Part shown: piece by piece, positions 7,106 to 13,947 of the stretch
Layout: every line of letters starts with the position of its first letter
How positions within the stretch are numbered: position 1 is the stretch's first letter
NCBI GenBank assembly: GCA_947456005.1
Contig: CANGRP010000016.1
Coordinates: 1-17,672, forward strand
Source: Caulobacteraceae bacterium
GTDB lineage: Bacteria; Pseudomonadota; Alphaproteobacteria; Caulobacterales; Caulobacteraceae
DNA length: 17,672 nt
Reading direction: 5' to 3'
Position numbers and translations under genes: made by a program
The notes under the pieces: generated by a model
Told to the model about the DNA's origin: nothing
Seen by the model: the letters and a program-made list of their open reading frames with translations, nothing else
The model's database searches: none

Positions 7106-8404
7106 ATGCCGATGACACCAAGGAAAGCAGCCCTCAGGGGAGGGCTATTGATCGCCGGAAGCCTGGTGGCGATCCTGGGAGCGGCTTCCGTAGCTGCTGA
7201 GCCGGCAATTCGGCCGTCAAAGAGCACGGCTGATCAGCTGGAGCAGATCTCCGCAGTTGTTCGACGCCAGATCGAGGCTGGCCTCATTCCGGGGGCCATC
7301 GTCTACATCGCCGAACGGGGAAAGCCAGCCTATTTCGCGGCGCAGGGCTTTGCCGACCTGGAGGCTCGCAAACCAGTCAGTTCCGACACCATCTTCCGAC
7401 TCTACTCGATGACCAAGCCATTGACCTGCGCAGCGGTGATGACCCTCTACGATGAGGGTCTCATTGGGCTGGACGATCCAGTCAAGAGTTACCTGCCTGA
7501 GTTCAGTCGGATGACTGTGCGCACACCTTCGGGGATCGTTGAGGCAAATCGCGATCTCACGATCCGCGACCTGCTCACCCACACTTCGGGCCTGTCCTAC
7601 GAAGTGACCAACAGCGCGGTTTCTGCAGACTATCGAGATGCTGATGTCTTCGCGATCCGAAACCGCCAGGCTGAGAGCCTCGAGTCTCACGTCAAGCGCC
7701 TTGCCCGGCTTCCGCTGGCCAGCCAGCCCGGCGCCGCCTGGACCTACGGGGAGTCAATGGGCGTCCTCGGCAGGGTCGTCGAGGTCGTAAGCGGGGAAAC
7801 GTTCCGGACCTACCTGAAGAGACGAGTGCTGGAACCGCTGGATATGCGGGATACGGACTTCTTTGTGCCTCGCGAGAAGGCAGGTCGACTGATGCAACTC
7901 TATACAAAGAGCCCAACAACCGCCCTTGCGAAGGCTCAGGATCTTGCACAGTACGGCGGCAGCTACTTGATGCCACCAATGCTTGAGTACGGTGGCGCTG
8001 GGTTGGTGGGAACAACCGAAGACTATATGAAGTTCGCACAGATGCTTCTCGACAAGGGTTCTCATGGCGGACGACGTATCCTGTCCTCCAAGAGCGTGCG
8101 CCTCATGACGACGAATGCCCTTCCCGAGGCCTTGGGCGATCAGCCTCTCGCGGCTTCAGGCCGTGCGCCCGGCGTTGGCTTCGGGTTCTGCGGTTTGGTT
8201 GTGGCGCGCCGAAGCGGTGAAAGCCCTCCTGGCAATGTCGGCGAGTATGCTTGGGGAGGATGGGCCAGCACGAACTTCTGGATAGATCCAAAGCGGGACC
8301 TGGCTGGATTGGTTATGACCCAGGTGATTCCTGACGTGCCCGGCTCTGGCACGCTCTACGACGAGGTCCGGCAAGTCGTGTATGGAACCGCCCCGCAGCG
8401 CTGA
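7106..8404 (+). CDS. serine hydrolase, beta-lactamase class C / family VIII esterase type
   Basis: 432 residues from ATG 7106; the in-frame ATG at 7112 (two residues shorter) has the better-spaced GGA at 7103-7105 and may be the true start. The N-terminus has basic residues then a hydrophobic run (GGLLIAGSLVAILGAASVAA), a probable signal peptide, placing the enzyme in the periplasm. Active-site marks are SMTK with Ser101 and Lys104, Tyr214 in TYGES replacing the YxN of true beta-lactamases, and WGG (383-385) where class C enzymes have KTG. WGG followed by FWIDP is typical of family VIII carboxylesterases, so ester or lactone hydrolysis is more likely than antibiotic hydrolysis. It follows the receptor after 72 bases and is probably co-transcribed. 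Its stop is two bases from the stop of the convergent regulator gene. Confidence 0.88.
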   Translation: MPMTPRKAALRGGLLIAGSLVAILGAASVAAEPAIRPSKSTADQLEQISAVVRRQIEAGLIPGAIVYIAERGKPAYFAAQGFADLEARKPVSSDTIFRLYSMTKPLTCAAVMTLYDEGLIGLDDPVKSYLPEFSRMTVRTPSGIVEANRDLTIRDLLTHTSGLSYEVTNSAVSADYRDADVFAIRNRQAESLESHVKRLARLPLASQPGAAWTYGESMGVLGRVVEVVSGETFRTYLKRRVLEPLDMRDTDFFVPREKAGRLMQLYTKSPTTALAKAQDLAQYGGSYLMPPMLEYGGAGLVGTTEDYMKFAQMLLDKGSHGGRRILSSKSVRLMTTNALPEALGDQPLAASGRAPGVGFGFCGLVVARRSGESPPGNVGEYAWGGWASTNFWIDPKRDLAGLVMTQVIPDVPGSGTLYDEVRQVVYGTAPQR

Positions 8405-8406
8405 CC

Positions 8407-9672
8407 TCAGGCGTATCCTTGGTGGCCTGATGCGAACGGTCTCCTGATCCCATAAAGCAGGAAGTCGCTGATCTCGATTGCTGTTGAAACGCTTTCCGGG
8501 CGCTCACTCGGGGGAAGGCGATGGCCTAGCGAATTGAAAACTCCTGCTGAGGCGAGAGCGATCGGTTCCGCATCCATATTGCGAAGGCTTCCATCGCTTA
8601 TGCCGCGCCGGATTCTCGCAACAGACCGACGAAATAGCGCCTGCGTCGCCTCGCTGAACTCTCGCTGCTGATCCGGACTGAAGATCTCATAGTTTGTCCC
8701 CAGAGACAGAGGTTGTAACTCGCCCAGTTGGGCAAGGACATTGAGTGTAGAACTCGTACGCGCCGCCTCCAGCGCTGTTGGTTCTGCATCGGACACGGTC
8801 ATGATTCGCTCAAACAGCCTGAATGAACGTTGGTAGCAGAACGCCACAAAGGCTCGTTTCGTGTCGAAGTAGTGATAGATCAGCCCCTTTGTCGCGCCGA
8901 CCTCTGCGGCAATATCATCGAGTGAGACTCCATCTACGCCACGTGCATTGAAAAGCCTGGAGCCGGCCCGCGCGAGTTCCTCCCACCGATCATCACAACT
9001 GAAGGCGGCGATAAGGTCGTCGAAACGGGCTTCGAGCGCCAGTGGCCTGCTCAGCACAACATCATTCGCGGCGACTCCATCCAAAATCATGGACGGAATC
9101 GCCGCGGCCATGCGGATCGCAAACCCTTCATCGGAGATCTGGGCCCATGTGCGCGACAGCGTCGCCCACTCTAGAACTCCGAAGATGGTTTCACAGGCCA
9201 GACGAGCTCGACAAGGACGAACAGACCCATCCGCGATGCCTTGCTCAATGAGAGCCATCAACGCAGACACGTTGTCGGACCGGGCACTCCGCACTTCCGC
9301 CTGATGGGTCTCCGGGAGGTATGAAATCTCGTTAAGCACGGCTATCGGCGGGCGGCCATACTCAAGCGAGAGCCGTACGAAGGCTGCGATCCGATCAATC
9401 CCTCTACCGGGGAAAAGCGCCGCCCGACTGAGTGTCTGACCCGTGAGTTCACACGAACGGATGTAGCATTGGCGTGCGAGATCTTCTCTATCCCGGCAAT
9501 AGTTGTACAGGCTTGCGCGGCTTAGGCCTAGGCGGCGGGCCAACTCCGCCAGTCGGGCGCTGGCAACGCCTCGGCGATTGAACTCGTGCGCCGCTTCGTC
9601 AAGCACGGCCTCACGCCTCGCGGCACGGGACGCGTCTCGCAACTTCGTGGATCGTTCCTCTGGAACTGCCAT
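8407..9672 (-). CDS. double-headed TetR/AcrR family regulator (two HTH domains in one chain)
   Basis: 421 residues from ATG 9672, chosen because the complementary strand has GAGGGAG six bases upstream; a longer frame to 9738 adds an unlikely extension. It holds two TetR modules in tandem. The first HTH is at about 18-65 (ASARLAELARRLGLSRASLY, then NYCRDREDL). The second is at about 227-275 (GVSLDDIAAEVGATKGLIYH, then YFDTKRAFV). Each is followed by a mostly helical region of about 130-150 residues, as in ordinary TetR ligand-binding domains. A monomer therefore has the two reading heads an ordinary TetR dimer has. It faces the esterase gene and likely controls the receptor-esterase pair through the palindrome at 4553-4576. 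Ligand and sign of regulation are unknown. Confidence 0.88.
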   Translation of the reverse strand: MAVPEERSTKLRDASRAARREAVLDEAAHEFNRRGVASARLAELARRLGLSRASLYNYCRDREDLARQCYIRSCELTGQTLSRAALFPGRGIDRIAAFVRLSLEYGRPPIAVLNEISYLPETHQAEVRSARSDNVSALMALIEQGIADGSVRPCRARLACETIFGVLEWATLSRTWAQISDEGFAIRMAAAIPSMILDGVAANDVVLSRPLALEARFDDLIAAFSCDDRWEELARAGSRLFNARGVDGVSLDDIAAEVGATKGLIYHYFDTKRAFVAFCYQRSFRLFERIMTVSDAEPTALEAARTSSTLNVLAQLGELQPLSLGTNYEIFSPDQQREFSEATQALFRRSVARIRRGISDGSLRNMDAEPIALASAGVFNSLGHRLPPSERPESVSTAIEISDFLLYGIRRPFASGHQGYA

Positions 9673-10100
9673 GCTAGGCTCCCTCGACCGGCTTGTAGCC
9701 AGACCTGAAAGGCATTGACAGTGGGAACCGGTGGTCACCCCGAGCTTCCCTTTGAATGTCCATTCCGAGCTAGACGCGCCCTTGAGTTGAATAGCGAGCG
9801 GACACGTGGAGCTTCCGCTCAGGGGCGGATCATCGCGTTGGGATCGAACTTGAAAGCGGAGGTTAGACCGAAGGAGCGTCGGCTCGCCGCCGGCGCCACA
9901 AGCCCTGAATGCATGGCTCTGAAGGCCGCGCGTCGGAGGGCACTGCAGCGGTAGGGCGCCGCCTGGGGATCGTGACCCGATTATTGCGACGACCGTAGAT
10001 CGACCAGATTGGTGTTCAACGGCTATCCGAGGGGTCAGGTATCTCCGCTTTGAACCCTCCGTTTGAGGATGGCGAATTCATGGCCGCCGACTGAGCGCCG
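9673..10100. other. 428-bp gene-free right arm of the island
   Basis: Lies between the regulator start and the end of glcB. A short plus-strand frame (9715-9954) has no recognisable domain and no good ribosome binding site. An imperfect inverted motif, TTGAAAGCGGAGGT near 9850-9863 and its complement-like ATCTCCGCTTTGAA at 10041-10054, is present. The minus-strand regulator promoter should be just above 9673, but I cannot name boxes with confidence. No clear terminator for glcB is seen; CCTC-CGTTT-GAGG (10057-10069) is only a weak stem. Confidence 0.4.
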
Positions 10101-10301
10101 CACCTCACCCCGCCAGCTGGGCCTTCCGCTCGCGGCGGCGGCGGGTCAGGACGTGCTCGGTGTAGCCGTTGGGCTGGACCCGGCCCTCGAAGACCAGCTC
10201 GAGCGCCGCCTGGAAGGCCACGCTGTCAGGGCGGCCGGCCATCGGCGAGTAGGCGGCGTCGCCGGCGTTCTGGCTGTCCACCACCGCCGCCATGCGGGCG
10301 A
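10101..10301. repeat. right copy of 201-bp direct repeat (3' end of intact glcB)
   Basis: Ungapped partner of 4202-4402, offset 5899 bases, 15 mismatches. This copy is the natural end of the full-length malate synthase gene. Just outside it, CGACTGAGCGCCG (10088-10100) resembles CGACTGACGCCG at 4179-4190, so similarity may continue past a short indel. Confidence 0.9.
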
Positions 10302-12249
10302 AGGTCTCGCGGACCTGGGCCTCGGTGCAGACCCCGTGGTGCAGCCAGTTGGCGATGTGCTGGCTGGAGATCCGCAGGGTGGCGCGGTCCTCCATCAGGC
10401 CGACGTCATGGATGTCCGGCACCTTGGAGCAGCCGACGCCCTGGTCGATCCAGCGGACCACATAGCCGAGTATGCCCTGGGCGTTGTTGTCCAGTTCCTG
10501 CTGAACCTCCTCCGGGCTCCAGTTCGAGCGGGCCAGGGGCGGCGTCAGGAGGGCGTCCAGGCCCGTGCGCGGGCCGCCGGCCAGGCTGGCCTGGAGGGCC
10601 GGGACATCCACCTCGTGATAGTGCAGGGCGTGCAGGGTGGCGGCGGTGGGGGAGGGGACCCAGGCGGTGTTGGCGCCGGCCTTCGGATGCCCGACCTTGG
10701 CGGCCAGCATGTCCTTCATCATGTCCGGGGCGGCCCACATGCCCTTGCCGATCTGCGCGCGGCCGGGGAAGCCGGCGGCGAGGCCGATCTCGACATTCCG
10801 CTTCTCGTAGGCGGCCAGCCAGCCCTCGGCCTTCATGGCGTCCTTGCGGACCATGGGGCCAGCCTCCATGGCCGTGTGGATCTCGTCGCCGGTCCGGTCC
10901 AGGAAGCCGGTGTTGATGAAGACGATCCGGTCCTTCGCCGCGGCGATGCAGGCGGCGAGGTTGGCGCTGCTCCGGCGCTCCTCATCCATGATGCCCATCT
11001 TCACCGTGTTGCGGGCAAGGCCCAGGGCGTCCTCCACCTGGTCGAACAGGCTCACCGCCAGGGCGACTTCATCCGGCCCGTGCATCTTGGGCTTCACCAC
11101 ATAGACCGAGCCGGCCGGGCTGTTGCGGCGCGCGCCCTTCAGGTCGTGCAGGGCGGCGGCCACCGTGACCAGGGCGTCGACGGCGGACTCATAGACCGGC
11201 GCCCCATCCAGGGTGACCATGTCCGTCAGCATGTGGTGGCCGACATTGCGCACCAGCAGCAGGGACCGGCCGCGCAAGACCAGCTCGCCGCCGCCCGGGG
11301 CGGCGTAGCGCCGGTCCTCGTCGAGCCGGCGCGTCTCGGTGCGCCCGCCCTTCTCGAAGGCGGCGACCAGGTCGCCGCGCATCAGGCCCAGCCAGTTGCG
11401 ATAGACGCCGGTCTTGTCCTCGGCGTCCACGGCGGCGACGGAATCCTCGCAATCCTGGATGGCGGTCAGGGCGGATTCCATCAGGACATCCGCCACCCCC
11501 GCCGCATCGTCCTTGCCGACATTGTGGGTCCGGTCGACCTGGATTTCCAGGTGCAGGCCGTTGTGGCGCAGCAGCACCGCCGTGGGCGCAGCGGCGTCGC
11601 CCCGCCAGCCCGCCAGCTGGGTGGGGTCCGCCAGCCCGACCTTGGCCCCTGAGGTCAGGGTCACCGACAGGGCGTCGCCCGCAATGGCGTAGCCGGCCGC
11701 CTCGGCGTGGGAGGCGCCGTCCAGGGGTGCGGCGCGGTCCAGCACGTCCCGGGCGTAGGCGATCACCTTGGCGCCGCGGGCCGGGTCATAGCCCTTGCCG
11801 CCGGTCGGCGGCTCCAGGGCGTCGGTGCCGTAGAGGGCGTCGTACAGGCTGCCCCAGCGGGCGTTGGCGGCGTTCAGGGCGTACCGGCCGTTCGAAACCG
11901 GGACCACCAGCTGGGGTCCGGCGATCCGGGCGATCTCCGGGTCGACATTCTGCGTCCCGATGGTGAAGGGGGCGGGCTCGGGCAGGAGATAGCCGATCCG
12001 GGTCAGGAAGTCGGTCTGGGCGGCGAGGTCGAAGGGCTGGCCCTTCCGCACCTTCCACCACTCGTCGATCTGCGCCTGCAGGGAGTCGCGGCGTTCCAGA
12101 AGGGCGCGGTTGCGCGGCTGGAAGTCCTTCAGGAGGCCCTCGAGCGCAGCCCAGAAGGCGGCCGGCGCCACGCCGGTTCCGGGCAGGAGGTCCTGTTCGA
12201 CAAAGGCGTGGAGGAGGTCCGCGACGGCGAGGGAGGGGCTGACCTGCAT
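10105..12249 (-). CDS. glcB: malate synthase G
   Basis: 714 residues from ATG 12249; an upstream in-frame TTG at 12267 is possible but less likely. Malate synthase condenses glyoxylate with acetyl-CoA to malate, the second step of the glyoxylate shunt, in the cytoplasm. Length fits the G isoform (about 720). Known catalytic positions are kept: the Arg of LLLVRNVGHHM (334), the Glu of MGIMDEERRSS (423), the Asp of FINTGFLDRTGDE (451) and the catalytic-base Asp of GLMEDRATLRIS (621), along with GVGCSKVPD. The XRE regulator lies upstream on the same strand (129-base gap) and aceA is divergent, forming a complete shunt locus. The last 197 bases are duplicated at 4206-4402; after an integration event this 3' end could derive from either partner. 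A two-hairpin leader lies 27 bases before the start codon. Confidence 0.97.
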   Translation of the reverse strand: MQVSPSLAVADLLHAFVEQDLLPGTGVAPAAFWAALEGLLKDFQPRNRALLERRDSLQAQIDEWWKVRKGQPFDLAAQTDFLTRIGYLLPEPAPFTIGTQNVDPEIARIAGPQLVVPVSNGRYALNAANARWGSLYDALYGTDALEPPTGGKGYDPARGAKVIAYARDVLDRAAPLDGASHAEAAGYAIAGDALSVTLTSGAKVGLADPTQLAGWRGDAAAPTAVLLRHNGLHLEIQVDRTHNVGKDDAAGVADVLMESALTAIQDCEDSVAAVDAEDKTGVYRNWLGLMRGDLVAAFEKGGRTETRRLDEDRRYAAPGGGELVLRGRSLLLVRNVGHHMLTDMVTLDGAPVYESAVDALVTVAAALHDLKGARRNSPAGSVYVVKPKMHGPDEVALAVSLFDQVEDALGLARNTVKMGIMDEERRSSANLAACIAAAKDRIVFINTGFLDRTGDEIHTAMEAGPMVRKDAMKAEGWLAAYEKRNVEIGLAAGFPGRAQIGKGMWAAPDMMKDMLAAKVGHPKAGANTAWVPSPTAATLHALHYHEVDVPALQASLAGGPRTGLDALLTPPLARSNWSPEEVQQELDNNAQGILGYVVRWIDQGVGCSKVPDIHDVGLMEDRATLRISSQHIANWLHHGVCTEAQVRETFARMAAVVDSQNAGDAAYSPMAGRPDSVAFQAALELVFEGRVQPNGYTEHVLTRRRRERKAQLAG

Positions 12250-12276
12250 GACAAACCGACCTTTCAAACCGGTCGC

Positions 12277-12315
12277 CGACAGGCGCCCGGGCGCGGCTGC
12301 GAAGCCTGTCGCAGC
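12277..12315 (-). promoter_or_regulatory. possible alternating hairpins in glcB leader
   Basis: Read on the minus strand, GCTGCGA (12315-12309) can pair with TCGCAGC (12302-12296) through a 6-base loop. The overlapping GCGACAGGC-side segment CGACAGGC (12311-12304) can instead pair perfectly with GCCTGTCG (12284-12277), leaving a longer loop that contains most of the self-complementary GCGCCCGGGCGC (12294-12283). The two stems share bases, so only one can form. The second ends 27 bases before the glcB ATG. No T-tract is present. High GC makes chance stems more likely. Confidence 0.35.
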
Positions 12316-12378
12316 GGCGCTGCCATACTCTGCGAAGCGCGGGGCTTCAATGGGGAGCAGGTCGTCCGGGCGCCGGTT

Positions 12379-13779
12379 TCAGGCGTCCGAGAAGCCGAAG
12401 GGCGCCAGGGTGCGGCGGTAGTCGTCCGGCAGGATCTGGCGGCCGATGGGCGGCGCCGACCGGGCGGCGCAGTCGGCCCGATGGCAAAGCCTGCAAGTGA
12501 CCCCGATGGGCGTGGCCTGTTCCGGGCCGCCGCGATGGTCTGCGGCGTAGACCAGGCGGTGGGCGTGCTCTTCGGCGCAGCCCAGGGCGATGGCCCGCTC
12601 GATCCGCGGCGCCCCGAAGCCGCCGCCGCCGGCGGTCACCGTCCGGGCTATGGAGAAGAACTTCTGGCCGTCCGGAAGCTCCAGCCACTGGGTGACGATC
12701 TGCCGGGGGGTCCGGAAGGCCTGGTGAAGGCTCCACAGGGGGCAGCCGCCGCCGTGACGGGCGAAGGGAAAGCCCGCGCCGTCCAGCCGCTTGGAAACAT
12801 TCCCCGCCTCGTCGACGCGGATGAAGAAAAAGGGCACCCGCTCCTGGCCGGGCTTCTGCAGGGTGGTCAGCCGGTGGGCGGTCTGCTCGAAGCTGGCCCC
12901 GAACTGACGGGCCAGGGCCTCCACGTCATAGCGCCGCGCCTCTGCAGCCCGGGCGAAGGCGGTGTAGGGCATCAGCAGGGCGGCGGCGGCGTAGCTGGCC
13001 AGGGCCCGGCGGGTCAGGCGCTGGCCCCCCTCGGTCTCGAAGGCGCCCTCGGCCAGGACCTCGCCGATCTCGGCTTCCAGTTCGAGGTAGGCGGTCTGGA
13101 GGGCCAGCTGGAAGGACTGGCTGGCGCCGTCGAGGGTGTCGTCCAGAAGCACCTCCCGGCGGTGGCGGTCCAGGCGACGGGTGGCGCCGGTCATGACGTC
13201 CGGAGGCAGGCGACGCACGCGCAGGCCATGCCGCGCCTTGAGGTGGCCGGCCAGGCCTTCGTCGGCCGCCACGGCCTGGGCCAGGCGCTCTGCGGCGTCG
13301 TCCAGCAGGGGGAAGCTGTTCCGCCGGGCGGCGAGGAACCGCCGGGATTCCGCCACCGGGTCGGAGGCGTCCTCGCCGTCGCGACCGTCGACGCTGCGGT
13401 CCGCCAGGGCCAGCTGCTCCTCCCGATAGGCGGTGTAGAGCCGCAGGAAGGCCTCGGTCACCCCGGGGAAGTTGGCGGCCGCGTCGGCCACCTCGAGGGC
13501 CTTCAGTTCGATGCCGCCGAACATGGGATCGCGCAGGGCGGCCCGGAGGCGCGCGGAATCGTCCCCGCTCTCGGCCGCCAGGGCGGCGACATCCAGGCGA
13601 TAGGTCTGGGCGAGGCGCACCAGCATCTCGGCGCTGAGGGGCCGGTGATTCCGCTCCAGGAGGGCGATATAGGAGGCGGAGACCTCCAGGTCCTGCGCCA
13701 TGTCGGACTGCGTCAGGCCGAGATCCCGCCTCAGGCGTCTCAGGCTGGGGCCGACATAAAGCCGGCGTTCGCTGGTCAT
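12379..13779 (-). CDS. XRE-family regulator of the short-chain fatty acid / RamB type
   Basis: 466 residues from ATG 13779, with AGGAGG on the complementary strand (13794-13789) nine bases upstream. An N-terminal Cro/C1-type HTH lies at about 13-67 (LRRLRRDLGLTQSDMAQDLE, then VSASYIALLERNHRPLS). A long middle region resembles the IrrE/ImmA-like segment of these regulators. The C-terminus carries CRLCHRADC (Cys429, 432, 437) before a Pro-rich tail, typical of the DUF2083-type short-chain fatty acid regulators. Relatives such as RamB of Corynebacterium control isocitrate lyase and malate synthase in response to acetate metabolism. Sitting between glcB and divergent aceA, it most likely controls both and itself through the TTACAA/TTGTAA sites at 13808-13834. 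Activator or repressor mode cannot be told from sequence. Confidence 0.88.
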   Translation of the reverse strand: MTSERRLYVGPSLRRLRRDLGLTQSDMAQDLEVSASYIALLERNHRPLSAEMLVRLAQTYRLDVAALAAESGDDSARLRAALRDPMFGGIELKALEVADAAANFPGVTEAFLRLYTAYREEQLALADRSVDGRDGEDASDPVAESRRFLAARRNSFPLLDDAAERLAQAVAADEGLAGHLKARHGLRVRRLPPDVMTGATRRLDRHRREVLLDDTLDGASQSFQLALQTAYLELEAEIGEVLAEGAFETEGGQRLTRRALASYAAAALLMPYTAFARAAEARRYDVEALARQFGASFEQTAHRLTTLQKPGQERVPFFFIRVDEAGNVSKRLDGAGFPFARHGGGCPLWSLHQAFRTPRQIVTQWLELPDGQKFFSIARTVTAGGGGFGAPRIERAIALGCAEEHAHRLVYAADHRGGPEQATPIGVTCRLCHRADCAARSAPPIGRQILPDDYRRTLAPFGFSDA

Positions 13780-13807
13780 GTTCAGGGACCTCCTGAAAGT
13801 CAGATCC

Positions 13808-13834
13808 TTACAACATTACAAGTCTTGCTTGTAA
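13808..13834. promoter_or_regulatory. candidate operator between XRE regulator and aceA
   Basis: Three related half-sites stand together in an AT-rich patch: TTACAA (13808-13813), TTACAAG (13816-13822) and, inverted, CTTGTAA (13828-13834). The last two form a perfect 7-base dyad with a 5-base centre (TCTTG). The position, 29 bases before the regulator start and 113 before aceA, allows control of both divergent genes. Assignment to the neighbouring regulator is inferred. Confidence 0.6.
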
Positions 13835-13858
13835 AGTCTGACAGATCGACTTCGCGGG

Positions 13859-13868
13859 GACTCGATTC
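13859..13868. promoter_or_regulatory. two abutting GANTC (CcrM-type) methylation sites
   Basis: GACTC (13859-13863) is followed immediately by GATTC (13864-13868), inside a 14-base imperfect dyad GGGA-CTCGAT-TCCC (13857-13870) upstream of aceA. In Caulobacter and relatives CcrM methylates GANTC and its hemimethylation can affect promoters. Whether it matters here is unknown. Confidence 0.4.
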
Positions 13869-13947
13869 CCGATCACGCCTGCGTCACACGGCAGGCCGCC
13901 GCAGGCCCCGTCTGGCGGGCGCCCGGCAAGCAAGGGATTCCAAGGCC

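Noticed and set aside
9715..9954. 79-codon plus-strand frame in the island's right arm
   Set aside because: No recognisable domain, no convincing ribosome binding site, and composition unlike neighbouring genes.
9849..10056. Imperfect inverted motif (TTGAAAGCGGAGGT and its near complement) as insertion-sequence ends
   Set aside because: Only about 12 bases match, no target duplication and no transposase between them.
10063..11652. 529-codon open plus-strand frame
   Set aside because: Antisense shadow of glcB; its start region merely repeats the sequence of the shadow frame over the left glcB fragment.
11707..13947. Very long open upstream extension of the aceA frame (would make a 1277-residue protein)
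   Set aside because: It is antisense to glcB and the XRE regulator, both with clear family motifs. The extension is Gly/Ala/Val-rich nonsense, and isocitrate lyase is complete from 13948.
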